NCBI GenBank assembly: GCA_017452505.1
Contig: JAFTMI010000027.1
Location: 48,203-112,202 of the forward strand
Origin: Oscillospiraceae bacterium
GTDB taxonomy: Bacteria > Bacillota > Clostridia > Oscillospirales > Oscillospiraceae
Direction of reading: 5' to 3'
Length of the DNA: 64,000 bases
Shown one piece after another: positions 56,824 through 64,000 of this stretch. The notes beneath the pieces were generated by a model, which saw only the letters and a list, made by a program, of their open reading frames with translations, ran no database searches and was not told where the DNA came from. Position 1 is the stretch's first letter. Every line of letters begins with the position of its first letter. The position numbers were made by a program, and so were the translations under genes.

Positions 56824-59007
56824 TTAGTTCTGTCCTCTCCGGGTGCCGATCACGTCCCGGATATTCATCAGCTTATTGCGGATAGAGTCCAGCTCATCCA
56901 CGTTCTTGACCTCAAAGCGCACGGTGATCACGCTGTGACCGCCGGGCATATCCTTACCGCTGATCTCCTTCATATGCACCCGGGTGGTGGTAAGGGTGGT
57001 AACGATGTCCAGCAGCAAGCCATCCCGGGTGATGCAATCCAGCTCCAGGGTGGTGTCAAAGGGCTGATCGTCCTGGACAGCCCAGCGCACCCGCACCCAA
57101 CGGGCGGCCTGGTGGGGTTCGTCCCGGTTCTGGGCATTGGGACAGTCGATCCGGTGGACGGACACACCAAAGCCCTTGGTGATAAAGCCCAAAATGCCAT
57201 CACCCGGCACGGGGGTACAGCACTTGGCAAACTTGATCATACAGTTGTCGATATCCTCCACGATCACGCCATTGACGCTGTGGCGGTTCTTGGGGGCAGT
57301 ATCAGGCTTGACGGCGTTGGATACCACCTGCTTTTCCAGGTTTTGCGCCTTCATCGCCCGGTTGATGTCGTCCCGGATGCGGCCAACGGCCTTCACGGCG
57401 GTTAAGCCACCGTAGCCGATGGCGGCATACATATCCTCCCAGGTGTCGAAAGCTAACTTTTTCAGCAGCTGGGGGCTCAGCTCCGGGTCTACCGTGAGTG
57501 ACAGGGGCAAGCCGATCCGGCGCATTTCACCCTCGAAGGATGCCCGGCCATGGGCCACATTCTCCTCCCGGCGCTCCCGCTTGAACCACTGCTTGATCTT
57601 GGTGCGGGCCTGGTTAGACTTACAGATATTCAGCCAGTCACGGCTGGGGCCACGGGCGGCCTTGGAGGTGATGATCTCCACGATGTCGCCGTTTTGCAGC
57701 TTGGTATCGATGTTGCAGATGCGGTTATTCACCTTGGCGCCAACCAGGGAGTTACCCACACCGGAGTGAATGGCATAGGCAAAGTCAATGGGGGTAGAGC
57801 CGGCGGGCAAGGACACGATCTTGCCCTTGGGGGTGAAGGCAAACACCTCGTCGTCGAACATATCGATCTTCATGGAGTTCAGATAGTCCTCGGCATCGGT
57901 GTCCTGCTGGCTTTCCAGCAGGCGGCGTACCCATTCAAAATCCTTTTCCTGGCCTGCGCCCTCGCCCTGCTTGTATTTCCAGTGAGCGGCGATGCCGTAT
58001 TCGGCAGTTTCGTGCATATCCCAGGTGCGGATCTGCACCTCAAAGGGAATGCCCTGCTTGCCGATGACCGTGGTGTGCAGGCTCTGGTACATATTGGGCT
58101 TGGGGGTAGAGATATAGTCCTTGAACCGGCCCGGTACCAGGTTAAACAGGTCATGGATATGACCCAAAACATTGTAGCAATCGGGAATGGTGTCCACGAT
58201 GACCCGGAAGGCGTAAATATCATACAGCTCGTCGATGGTCTTGCCCTGGGCATTCATCTTCCGATAGATGGAGTACACGTGCTTGATCCGTCCGTAGGTC
58301 TTGCTGTGGATGCCCATAGACTCCAGCCGCTCAGAGATCTGATCCTGAATGGTGTGCATAAAGGCCTCGTCCTTTTCCTTGTGGGCGGACAGGTAGGTGA
58401 GGATCTCCTCGTAGCTTTGGGGATCCAGATACCGCAGAGCAATATCCTCCAGCTCCCATTTCATCTTCTGAATACCAAGGCGGTGCGCCAGGGGCGCGTA
58501 AATATCCATGGTCTCCCGGCACTTGATGATCTGCTTTTCCGGGGTCTGATACTGCATGGTGCGCATATTGTGGAGTCGGTCGGCGATCTTGATGAGAACC
58601 ACCCGGATGTCCTTGCTCATGGCCATGAACATCTTCCGCAGGTTCTCCATCTGCGCCTCCTCCGTGGAGGAGAAATTGGCTCGGGTCAGCTTGGTAACAC
58701 CCTCCACCAGCTCGGCGGTGGTGGTGCCGAAAAGCTTGGCAATCTCAGAAAAAGATGCGTCGGTGTCCTCGATGCAATCGTGGAGCAGCGCGCCCAAAAT
58801 CGCATCCATATCCAGGCCCATTTCCGCCACGATCTCCGCCACCGCCAAGGGGTGGATGATGTAGGGAGAGCCGTCCTTGCGCTTTTGGTCCTTGTGCTTT
58901 TCCCGGGCATATTCCACAGCCCGGTCAACAAGCTCCATATCCACACCGGGTACGCACCGATTTAAGGTTTGGTACAGTGACCCATAGTGTTCAGCAAAAG
59001 TTTCCAT
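56824..59007 (-). CDS. rel: Bifunctional (p)ppGpp synthetase/hydrolase Rel
   Basis: A 727-residue long RSH protein. The N-terminal HD hydrolase domain contains LLHDCIEDTDASFSEI (about 70-85). The synthetase domain includes YDIYAFRVIVDT and PKPNMYQSLHTTVIG (about 235-330). The TGS domain (VFAFTPKGKIVSLPAGSTPIDFAYAIHS, divided near 405) and C-terminal zinc-finger/ACT region (NCMIKFAKCCTPVPGDGI; FEVKNVDELDSI) complete the standard order. It makes and degrades the stringent-response alarmone. It begins two bases after the recJ stop. Confidence 0.97.
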   Translation of the reverse strand: METFAEHYGSLYQTLNRCVPGVDMELVDRAVEYAREKHKDQKRKDGSPYIIHPLAVAEIVAEMGLDMDAILGALLHDCIEDTDASFSEIAKLFGTTTAELVEGVTKLTRANFSSTEEAQMENLRKMFMAMSKDIRVVLIKIADRLHNMRTMQYQTPEKQIIKCRETMDIYAPLAHRLGIQKMKWELEDIALRYLDPQSYEEILTYLSAHKEKDEAFMHTIQDQISERLESMGIHSKTYGRIKHVYSIYRKMNAQGKTIDELYDIYAFRVIVDTIPDCYNVLGHIHDLFNLVPGRFKDYISTPKPNMYQSLHTTVIGKQGIPFEVQIRTWDMHETAEYGIAAHWKYKQGEGAGQEKDFEWVRRLLESQQDTDAEDYLNSMKIDMFDDEVFAFTPKGKIVSLPAGSTPIDFAYAIHSGVGNSLVGAKVNNRICNIDTKLQNGDIVEIITSKAARGPSRDWLNICKSNQARTKIKQWFKRERREENVAHGRASFEGEMRRIGLPLSLTVDPELSPQLLKKLAFDTWEDMYAAIGYGGLTAVKAVGRIRDDINRAMKAQNLEKQVVSNAVKPDTAPKNRHSVNGVIVEDIDNCMIKFAKCCTPVPGDGILGFITKGFGVSVHRIDCPNAQNRDEPHQAARWVRVRWAVQDDQPFDTTLELDCITRDGLLLDIVTTLTTTRVHMKEISGKDMPGGHSVITVRFEVKNVDELDSIRNKLMNIRDVIGTRRGQN

Positions 59008-59009
59008 GG

Positions 59010-61055
59010 TTATACCTCATTACATACAGACAACAGTTTCTGCATTGTTTGGCTGGCATTTAAGTCCGCTTTCTCAGTAGCAGGCAGCAGCCGTATCATA
59101 ATATCATTATGCAGCCGGGCAGTTTCCAATAAACCAACATCGGCAAAAATATCAATACAGGTAAGCATTTGGTCCAAGCTCAGGGGTTGGTCGGACCAGC
59201 GGACGATCTTCCGGCACAGGCAGATGGGATTTTCCCGCACTTCCTTGCGCACCGCCAAATACCGCCAAACCAGCGCTTGCGTGGCCCGGTTGGGGATCAG
59301 CCGGGCGGCTGCATCGGGGGTAAGGGCATCTTCCTGCAGCAGCCGGTAATCGTCACCGTCGCAGGAAATGGCCGCCTTGCAGGAGGGGCGAATATCCTGC
59401 ACGTTCATCTGCACGGACTTTTCTCCCCGGAACTCATTGATCTGCGGCTGGAAAGCCACATCCACCCGGTCACCCAGCTCCACAGAGGCAGATTCTGCGG
59501 TGGCGGAGAAGAAAATACCGTTAAAGCCAAAGCCGCCCTTTTGCAGGCGCATACGCAAATGCCGGCCACCCCCCACAGCGCTGAGCTTATCCAAGGTCAA
59601 GCCCTCCATCACCAGCACAGGCTTGGGACAGCCGGTGCCGCAGGGCTCCAAAGCATCCAGGGACTGGATATTGGGCAGAGTCAGCAGCTCCGGCGGGATG
59701 ACACAATCCGCTTCCAGCACGGTCTTCGGACCTGCGCCCCGGTAAAATTCCCCGGCCAGGCGGCAGATCTCCTTGCGGAAGGCTGGGATCTGGTCGCGGT
59801 GAATGGTAAAGCCCGCCGCCAGCTCGTGGCCGCCGTAGCTTTCCAGCAGATGGGAAAGGTTTGTCAGCGCGCCAAACAGATTGAAGCCCCCAAAGCTCCG
59901 GGAGCTGGCTTTGCCGTGCTCCCCATCCAGGCAGATGAGGAAAGCGGGGCAGCAGTATTCCTCGGCAATGCGGCTGGCAACGATGCCCACCACGCCTTGG
60001 TGCCAGCTTTCGTCAGCCAAGACGATGGCCTCGGGGAACTTCCCCTCCGGGAGCATTTCTACAGCCTGCCGGTAAATTTCCGACTCCACCGCCTGCCGCT
60101 GCTTATTCAGCTCGCACAGAGCCGTTGCAGCCGCCTGTCCCCGCTCCGGGTCATCGGTCAAAAACAGTTCGATAGCCAATTCGATCTGGCCCATTCTGCC
60201 GGCGGCATTGATCCGGGGGGCAAGCATATAGCCCACCACAGAAGCAGACACCTGCTCCGATGTACAGCCGCACTCCGCCATTAAGGCCTTTAGGCCCGGG
60301 CGGGAAGTGTTCTTCAGCATGGCGATACCCCGGGACACAAACACCCGGTTCTCCCCCTGCAGGGGCATCACATCTGCCACAGTACCCAGGCAGACCATAT
60401 CCGCGTACTGTTCCAGCACCTTTTCCTGGTCGCCCCGCAGCGCCGCCGCTAACTTGAAGGCCACGCCTACGCCGGAGAGGGTCTTGTGGGGGTAGGTGCA
60501 GTCGGGGCGGTGGGGGTCTACCACCGCAATCGCTTCGGGAAGGCAATCCTTGCACTCGTGGTGGTCGGTGATGACCAGGTCGATGCCCTTTTCTTTGCAA
60601 AGAGCCGCCTCTTCTACAGCGGTAATGCCGCAGTCCACGGTGATGATCAGCTTGACGCCCAAGCCCTGCAGATAGTCGATGGCGATGGGATTCAGGCCGT
60701 AGCCCTCTTCCAGCCGGCCGGGAATGTAGGGCACGCAATCGCAGCCCTGTTTCCGTAAGAAATCCGTCAGCAGGCAGGTGGCAGTGATGCCGTCCACATC
60801 GTAGTCGCCAAAGACGGCGATTTTCTCCCCTTTGTCCATAGCCAGGGCCACCCGGCCCACCGCCATAGCCATATCGGTCATCAAAAAGGGGTCGCAGAGG
60901 TTACAGTTGCAGTCTAAGTACTTGTCAGCTTTTTCCCTGTTTTCCATACCCCGGGAGGCCAAAACCATAGCCGCCAACGGGGCATAGCCGCCTTTCACCA
61001 GGGCATTGACTGCATCCATCCCCGGCTGGGCGGTTTTCCATGTTCCGTATTTCAA
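59010..61055 (-). CDS. recJ: Single-stranded-DNA exonuclease RecJ
   Basis: A protein of about 681 residues with DHH and DHHA1 domains. Metal motifs are FGDYDVDGITATCLL (about 81), VDCGITAVEEA, and ITDHHECKDCLPEAIAVVDPH (the DHH motif); the DHHA1 motif is YGGHELAAGFTI (about 390). The start is uncertain: the TTG at 61055 gives the usual opening KYGTWKTAQPG and has GGATGTGG upstream, while ATGs at 61067 and 61079 lie very close to the predicted transcription start. It processes DNA ends in repair and leads the long rel-dtd-MBL-hemZ run. Confidence 0.93.
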   Translation of the reverse strand: MKYGTWKTAQPGMDAVNALVKGGYAPLAAMVLASRGMENREKADKYLDCNCNLCDPFLMTDMAMAVGRVALAMDKGEKIAVFGDYDVDGITATCLLTDFLRKQGCDCVPYIPGRLEEGYGLNPIAIDYLQGLGVKLIITVDCGITAVEEAALCKEKGIDLVITDHHECKDCLPEAIAVVDPHRPDCTYPHKTLSGVGVAFKLAAALRGDQEKVLEQYADMVCLGTVADVMPLQGENRVFVSRGIAMLKNTSRPGLKALMAECGCTSEQVSASVVGYMLAPRINAAGRMGQIELAIELFLTDDPERGQAAATALCELNKQRQAVESEIYRQAVEMLPEGKFPEAIVLADESWHQGVVGIVASRIAEEYCCPAFLICLDGEHGKASSRSFGGFNLFGALTNLSHLLESYGGHELAAGFTIHRDQIPAFRKEICRLAGEFYRGAGPKTVLEADCVIPPELLTLPNIQSLDALEPCGTGCPKPVLVMEGLTLDKLSAVGGGRHLRMRLQKGGFGFNGIFFSATAESASVELGDRVDVAFQPQINEFRGEKSVQMNVQDIRPSCKAAISCDGDDYRLLQEDALTPDAAARLIPNRATQALVWRYLAVRKEVRENPICLCRKIVRWSDQPLSLDQMLTCIDIFADVGLLETARLHNDIMIRLLPATEKADLNASQTMQKLLSVCNEV

Positions 61056-61089
61056 GCAATTCCACATCCATTTTATCATTTTTCTTAAT

Positions 61090-61118
61090 ATTATATCAAA
61101 AAAACCACCGTAACACAA
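61090..61118 (-). promoter_or_regulatory. Promoter of the recJ-rel run
   Basis: Minus strand TTGTGT (61113-61118), a 17-base spacer and TATAAT (61090-61095). Transcription would begin near 61083, leaving a very short leader. Confidence 0.75.
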
Positions 61119-61182
61119 TAGGAAAGTTCCATTTCTTAGGTCTAACTTTGGACCAAGCCACATACAGTGGAATATAAGAAAA

Positions 61183-61320
61183 GGCCCCCTTGCCTAAAGG
61201 GGGCTGTCGAGCACAGCGAGACTGGGGGATTTTATGCCGCTACGCGGCATATTGCCCTACGGGCAATTATCCCTCCGTCACGACTTACGTCGTGACACCT
61301 CCCTTTAGGCAAGGGAGGCT
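61183..61320. repeat. Repeat related to family 2, CCTTGCCTAAAGG-ended
   Basis: Ends GCCCCCTTGCCTAAAGGGGGC and CTCCCTTTAGGCAAGGGAGGC. The interior has ACTGGGGGATT / ATCCCTCCGT arms and four small hairpins (GAGCACAGCGA; GCCGCTACGCGGC; GCCCTACGGGC; CACGACTTACGTCGTG). It has the same architecture as family 2 with different sequence. Confidence 0.75.
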
Positions 61321-61343
61321 TTCCCATAATTAGGAGGGTCTGT

Positions 61344-62474
61344 ATGAAAAAACTATTGTGTTTACTTTGTATTTTTGCCTTAATATTGCCGGTGTCCGCG
61401 GCGGAGCTGAATGTACCGGCCAAAAGTGCGGTGCTGATGGATGTGGCCACCGGGCAGCTTTTATATGAACAGGACGCCCATACGCCCTTAGCCCCGGCCA
61501 GCGTGACCAAGGTGATGACCATGCTCCTCATTATGGAGGCCATCGACTCCGGTCGCATCGGCTGGAACGATACCGTCACCACCTCCGAGGCCGCTGCAGC
61601 CAAGGGCGGCAGTCAGATCTACTTAAAAGTGGGAGAGGGTATGTCCGTTTCCGATATGGTCAAATCCATTGCCGTCAGCTCTGCCAACGATTGCGCCTGC
61701 GCCATGGCCGAGCATATTGCCGGCAGCGAAACCGCTTTTGTGGAAATGATGAACAAGCGGGCCAAGGAACTGGGGATGAACGACACCAATTTCGTCAACT
61801 GCACCGGCCTTGACGACAGCGAGGATGCCAAAAACCACAAGACCTCCGCCCACGATATCGCCATTATGTCCCGGGAATTGCTGAAAAACCACCCGGATAT
61901 CAAGAAATTCACCACCATTTGGATGGATACGGTGCGGGACGGGGCGTTCGGCCTGTCCAACACCAACAAGCTGGTGCGGTTTTACCCCGGGGCAACGGGC
62001 TTAAAAACCGGCTTTACCTCCCAGGCAGGCTACTGCCTGTCCTCGTCCGCCATGCGGGACGAGATGGAATTGGTGGCAGTGGTCATGGGCTGTGAGACCT
62101 CCAAAGACCGGTTCGCCGCCTGCAAATCCCTCTTAGACCACGGCTTTGCCTCCTATGCCCTCATCACCCCCCAGCAGGATCAAGTGGAAATCCCCGTAAA
62201 GCTGGGAAATGCGGATACGGTCACCGCCGTTCCCTCCGGAATGGATTCCGTCCTCATCGACAAAGGGCAAAAGGCGATGGTCACCCAGGAAACCGAGCTT
62301 TTGGAGCAGGTTTCCGCGCCGGTGAGCCAGGGACAGCGGCTGGGCACGCTGTATATCAAGGCCGGGGAGCAGGTGCTCAAAGAAATTCCGTTGGTAGCAG
62401 AAACCGCCGTTCCCAAGCTGACCTTTGGCCAAATGTTCAGCCGCCTCCTCCGGCTTTTAACAATGGCAGCATAA
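61344..62474 (+). CDS. D-alanyl-D-alanine carboxypeptidase (DacF/PBP5-like)
   Basis: A 376-residue S11 peptidase that trims peptidoglycan pentapeptides. A signal peptide (KKLLCLLCIFALILPVSAA) precedes the catalytic domain, with Ser53-Val-Thr-Lys56 (SxxK), Ser113-Ala-Asn115 (SxN) and Lys221-Thr-Gly (KTG), all intact. The PBP5_C domain covers about 275-355, and a C-terminal amphipathic helix (FGQMFSRLLRLLTM) may anchor it to the membrane. TTAGGAGGG precedes the ATG. It stands alone between two repeats. Confidence 0.95.
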   Translation: MKKLLCLLCIFALILPVSAAELNVPAKSAVLMDVATGQLLYEQDAHTPLAPASVTKVMTMLLIMEAIDSGRIGWNDTVTTSEAAAAKGGSQIYLKVGEGMSVSDMVKSIAVSSANDCACAMAEHIAGSETAFVEMMNKRAKELGMNDTNFVNCTGLDDSEDAKNHKTSAHDIAIMSRELLKNHPDIKKFTTIWMDTVRDGAFGLSNTNKLVRFYPGATGLKTGFTSQAGYCLSSSAMRDEMELVAVVMGCETSKDRFAACKSLLDHGFASYALITPQQDQVEIPVKLGNADTVTAVPSGMDSVLIDKGQKAMVTQETELLEQVSAPVSQGQRLGTLYIKAGEQVLKEIPLVAETAVPKLTFGQMFSRLLRLLTMAA

Positions 62475-62478
62475 CAAA

Positions 62479-62604
62479 GGCTTCTCCTTGAGGAGAAGCT
62501 GTCAAAAATCTTTGATTTTTGACTGATGAGGTGGAAATAAACACACAACAACACCTCATCCGTCACGGCTTACGCCGTGCCACCTTCCCCTCAAGGGGAA
62601 GGCT
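62479..62604. repeat. Repeat family 2 copy
   Basis: Ends CTTCTCCTTGAGGAGAAGC and CTTCCCCTCAAGGGGAAGG, with GACTGATGAGGTG / CACCTCATCCGTC arms and GTCAAAAATC/GATTTTTGAC and CACGGCTTACGCCGTG hairpins. It starts four bases after the carboxypeptidase stop. Confidence 0.88.
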
Positions 62605-62626
62605 TGGCAGGATCAAAATTATTAAC

Positions 62627-62661
62627 AAAAAAACCCGCGGGTGCATTGCACTCGCGGGTTT
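62627..62661 (-). terminator. Terminator of rpsB-tsf
   Basis: Stem AAAACCCGCG / CGCGGGTTTT with an inner GTGCA/TGCAC pairing, 12 bases after the tsf stop, with A/T runs on both sides. Confidence 0.85.
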
Positions 62662-62673
62662 TGCAATCTTTAA

Positions 62674-63600
62674 TTACTTGTTAGCGCCGGCGATCTGTGC
62701 GGCAACCTCATCAGCGAAGTTCTCTTCCTTCTTCTCGATGCCCTCACACTTGATGTAGTGAATAGCGTCAACGAAGGTGACCTTGCCGCCCAGCTTCTTG
62801 GCAGCGTCAGCAATGTAGCCAGCCACATCGCCCTTGAACAGGTCGGAGCGGACGAACTCCTGCTGCAGCAGGCAGATCTCCTTGTAGAAAGCGTTCATCT
62901 TACCGGCAGCGATCTTTTCCTTGACCTCAGCGGGCTTGTTAGCCATCTTGGGATCGTTGTCCATCAGAGCAACCTGAACAGAGAGCTCCTTGTCGATCTC
63001 AGCCTGAGGCACCTGGGTCTTATCCCAGTACTTAGCGCCCATAGCAGCGATCTGCATAGCCACGTTCTTACCGATCTCGGTAGCGTCGCAGCCTTCCACA
63101 GCCAGGTTTACCAGAACACCGTGGGTGCCGCCGGCGTGAACGTAAGCGACGGAAGTGTTCTCAGCAAAACGGGCAAAACGGCGGATCTGCATATTCTCAC
63201 CGATGGACATGACCTTCTCCTGCATGATCTCGGTAACGGTCAGCTCGGAGTTGGGGTACTTAGCGGCCTTCAGAGCCTCCACATCAGCGGGGTTAGCGGT
63301 AGCAACCACCTCAGCCAGGTTCTTGACCAGATCCATAAATGCATCGGTCTTAGCAGCGAAGTCGGTCTCGGAGTTCACCTCGATCACAACGCCCACACCG
63401 TTTACTACGGTAGCGTAAGCAACGCCCTCAGCGGCGATGCGGTCAGCCTTCTTGGCAGCCTTTGCCAGGCCCTTCTCACGGAGCCAGTCAACAGCCTTGT
63501 CCATATCACCGTCGGTAGCAGACAGAGCAGCCTTGCAGTCCATCATGCCGACGTTGGTCATTTCACGGAGCTTCTTAACATCCAGTGCAGTAAATGCCAT
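62674..63600 (-). CDS. tsf: Elongation factor Ts
   Basis: A 308-residue guanine-nucleotide exchange factor for EF-Tu. The N-terminal UBA-like domain and signature VKKLREMTNVGMMDCKAALSATDGDMDKAVDWLREKG (begins at residue 9) are diagnostic, and VIEVNSETDFAAKTDAFM is the second family signature. GGAGGAAAAATAAA precedes the ATG. It follows rpsB in the standard rpsB-tsf order, but a family-3 repeat is inserted between them. Confidence 0.97.
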   Translation of the reverse strand: MAFTALDVKKLREMTNVGMMDCKAALSATDGDMDKAVDWLREKGLAKAAKKADRIAAEGVAYATVVNGVGVVIEVNSETDFAAKTDAFMDLVKNLAEVVATANPADVEALKAAKYPNSELTVTEIMQEKVMSIGENMQIRRFARFAENTSVAYVHAGGTHGVLVNLAVEGCDATEIGKNVAMQIAAMGAKYWDKTQVPQAEIDKELSVQVALMDNDPKMANKPAEVKEKIAAGKMNAFYKEICLLQQEFVRSDLFKGDVAGYIADAAKKLGGKVTFVDAIHYIKCEGIEKKEENFADEVAAQIAGANK

Positions 63601-63628
63601 TTTATTTTTCCTCCAAATTCTATATTGG

Positions 63629-63716
63629 GGTCATTGCGAGGGCGCCAACAGCGCCCGTGGCAATCTCCTTCTTAAGATGGGGATTCCCACGTCGCCTTCG
63701 GCTCCTCGGAATGACC
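63629..63716. repeat. Repeat family 3 copy inserted between rpsB and tsf
   Basis: Begins GTCATTGCGAGGGCGCC, contains GTGGCAATCTCC and GGGGATTCCCACGTCGCC, and ends CTCGGAATGACC. It occupies most of the 130-base rpsB-tsf spacer. Confidence 0.85.
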
Positions 63717-63729
63717 GAAGGTGTTCAAA

Positions 63730-64000
63730 TTACTCTTCTACGGGAGCCTCGGCAGCCTCAGCGGGAGCCTCTTCGATAGCAGCATCCTCACCCTGACGGC
63801 CCTCGATGGCAGCAGATGCCATAGCAGCGGCGATCAGACGGATAGCGCGGATAGCGTCATCGTTGCCGGGGATCACGTAGTCGATCTCGTCGGGATCGCA
63901 GTTGGTATCAATGATAGCCACGATGGGGATGTTCAGCTTGTGAGCCTCAGCGATGGCGTTGCGCTCCTTGCGGGGGTCAACGATGAACAGGCAAGCGGGC
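63730..64000 (-). CDS. rpsB: 30S ribosomal protein S2 (partial, C-terminal part)
   Basis: About 90 C-terminal codons of ribosomal protein S2; the start lies beyond the right edge. The segment [49 protein letters not shown] (in pieces) is the highly conserved C-terminal S2 signature. The last 30 residues form an Ala/Glu-rich acidic tail ([14 protein letters not shown]), a common extension in Clostridia. Confidence 0.97.
   Translation of the reverse strand, partial: PACLFIVDPRKERNAIAEAHKLNIPIVAIIDTNCDPDEIDYVIPGNDDAIRAIRLIAAAMASAAIEGRQGEDAAIEEAPAEAAEAPVEE

Overview
The window looks like a stretch of chromosome from a Gram-positive anaerobe of the class Clostridia, most likely an Oscillospirales/Ruminococcaceae-type gut bacterium. 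The evidence is gene content: HisZ with short-form HisG, HemZ, RqcP, an NfnAB-like pair, Rel-Dtd, a SpoVB/MurJ-type flippase, and DUF1836, DUF3810 and DUF3899-like proteins. Strong AGGAGG ribosome binding sites, TTG/GTG starts and a moderately GC-rich base composition agree. The genus cannot be named from this sequence alone. No rRNA, tRNA, CRISPR array, transposase gene or prophage was recognised. The window cuts hisA at the left edge and rpsB at the right edge.

Layout. 1-5.9 kb: a tightly overlapping leftward histidine operon (yerC-hisZ-G-D-C-B-H-A) behind a near-consensus promoter. 6-9.7 kb: a C39-like protein, a hotdog thioesterase, an M20 amidohydrolase and a secreted Ig-like protein. 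9.7-14.4 kb: a CapA-like protein, GluQRS, a sugar-nucleotidyltransferase, a 47-residue Cys-rich peptide and a divergent XRE regulator pair bounded by identical 33-bp repeats. 14.4-21.7 kb: NfnAB-like genes, a lipoprotein, mscL, and serS-pspC-parB-parA with a perfect parS site beside parA. 21.8-25.5 kb: DUF1836, hflK-hflC and small membrane proteins. 25.5-32.2 kb: oppABCDF. 32.2-35.7 kb: rsmG, a DUF3810 protein and mtaB. 35.7-41.3 kb: ruvC, a four-helix-bundle gene enclosed by a perfect 27-bp inverted repeat, ruvA, then an AraC regulator with a phosphotriesterase-like / M24 peptidase / unknown-protein set. 41.4-50.6 kb: an AI-2E family protein, pheB, a GH25 protein, a DnaA-box-rich spacer, an acyl-ACP thioesterase, a PDZ protein, a PhoP/PhoR-like two-component system, uppP-ruvB and a double zinc-ribbon protein. 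50.6-61.2 kb: rqcP-hup, then a long leftward run recJ-rel-dtd-MBL-hemZ-amidohydrolase-flippase. 61.3-64 kb: a DD-carboxypeptidase, tsf and rpsB.

parA-parB-parS and rsmG suggest an origin-proximal location. A spacer at 44.1-44.2 kb carries one perfect and two near-perfect DnaA boxes, but gene orientation to its right does not favour it as the main origin.

The most striking non-coding feature is repeat load. At least four dispersed families occupy intergenic spaces: an element with GGGAGG palindromes and TAGGGG/CCCCTA ends, an element with CTTCTCC/GGAGAAG-type ends, a GTCATTGCGA-type REP-like element, and heptad-phased AT-rich tracts. Several genes (mtaB, oppD, the AI-2E protein, ruvC, the histidine kinase) end on stop codons inside repeat copies. 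The best candidate for something undescribed is the four-helix-bundle cassette inside the ruvC-ruvA transcript: it resembles the intervening sequences of 23S rRNA genes but sits in an mRNA.
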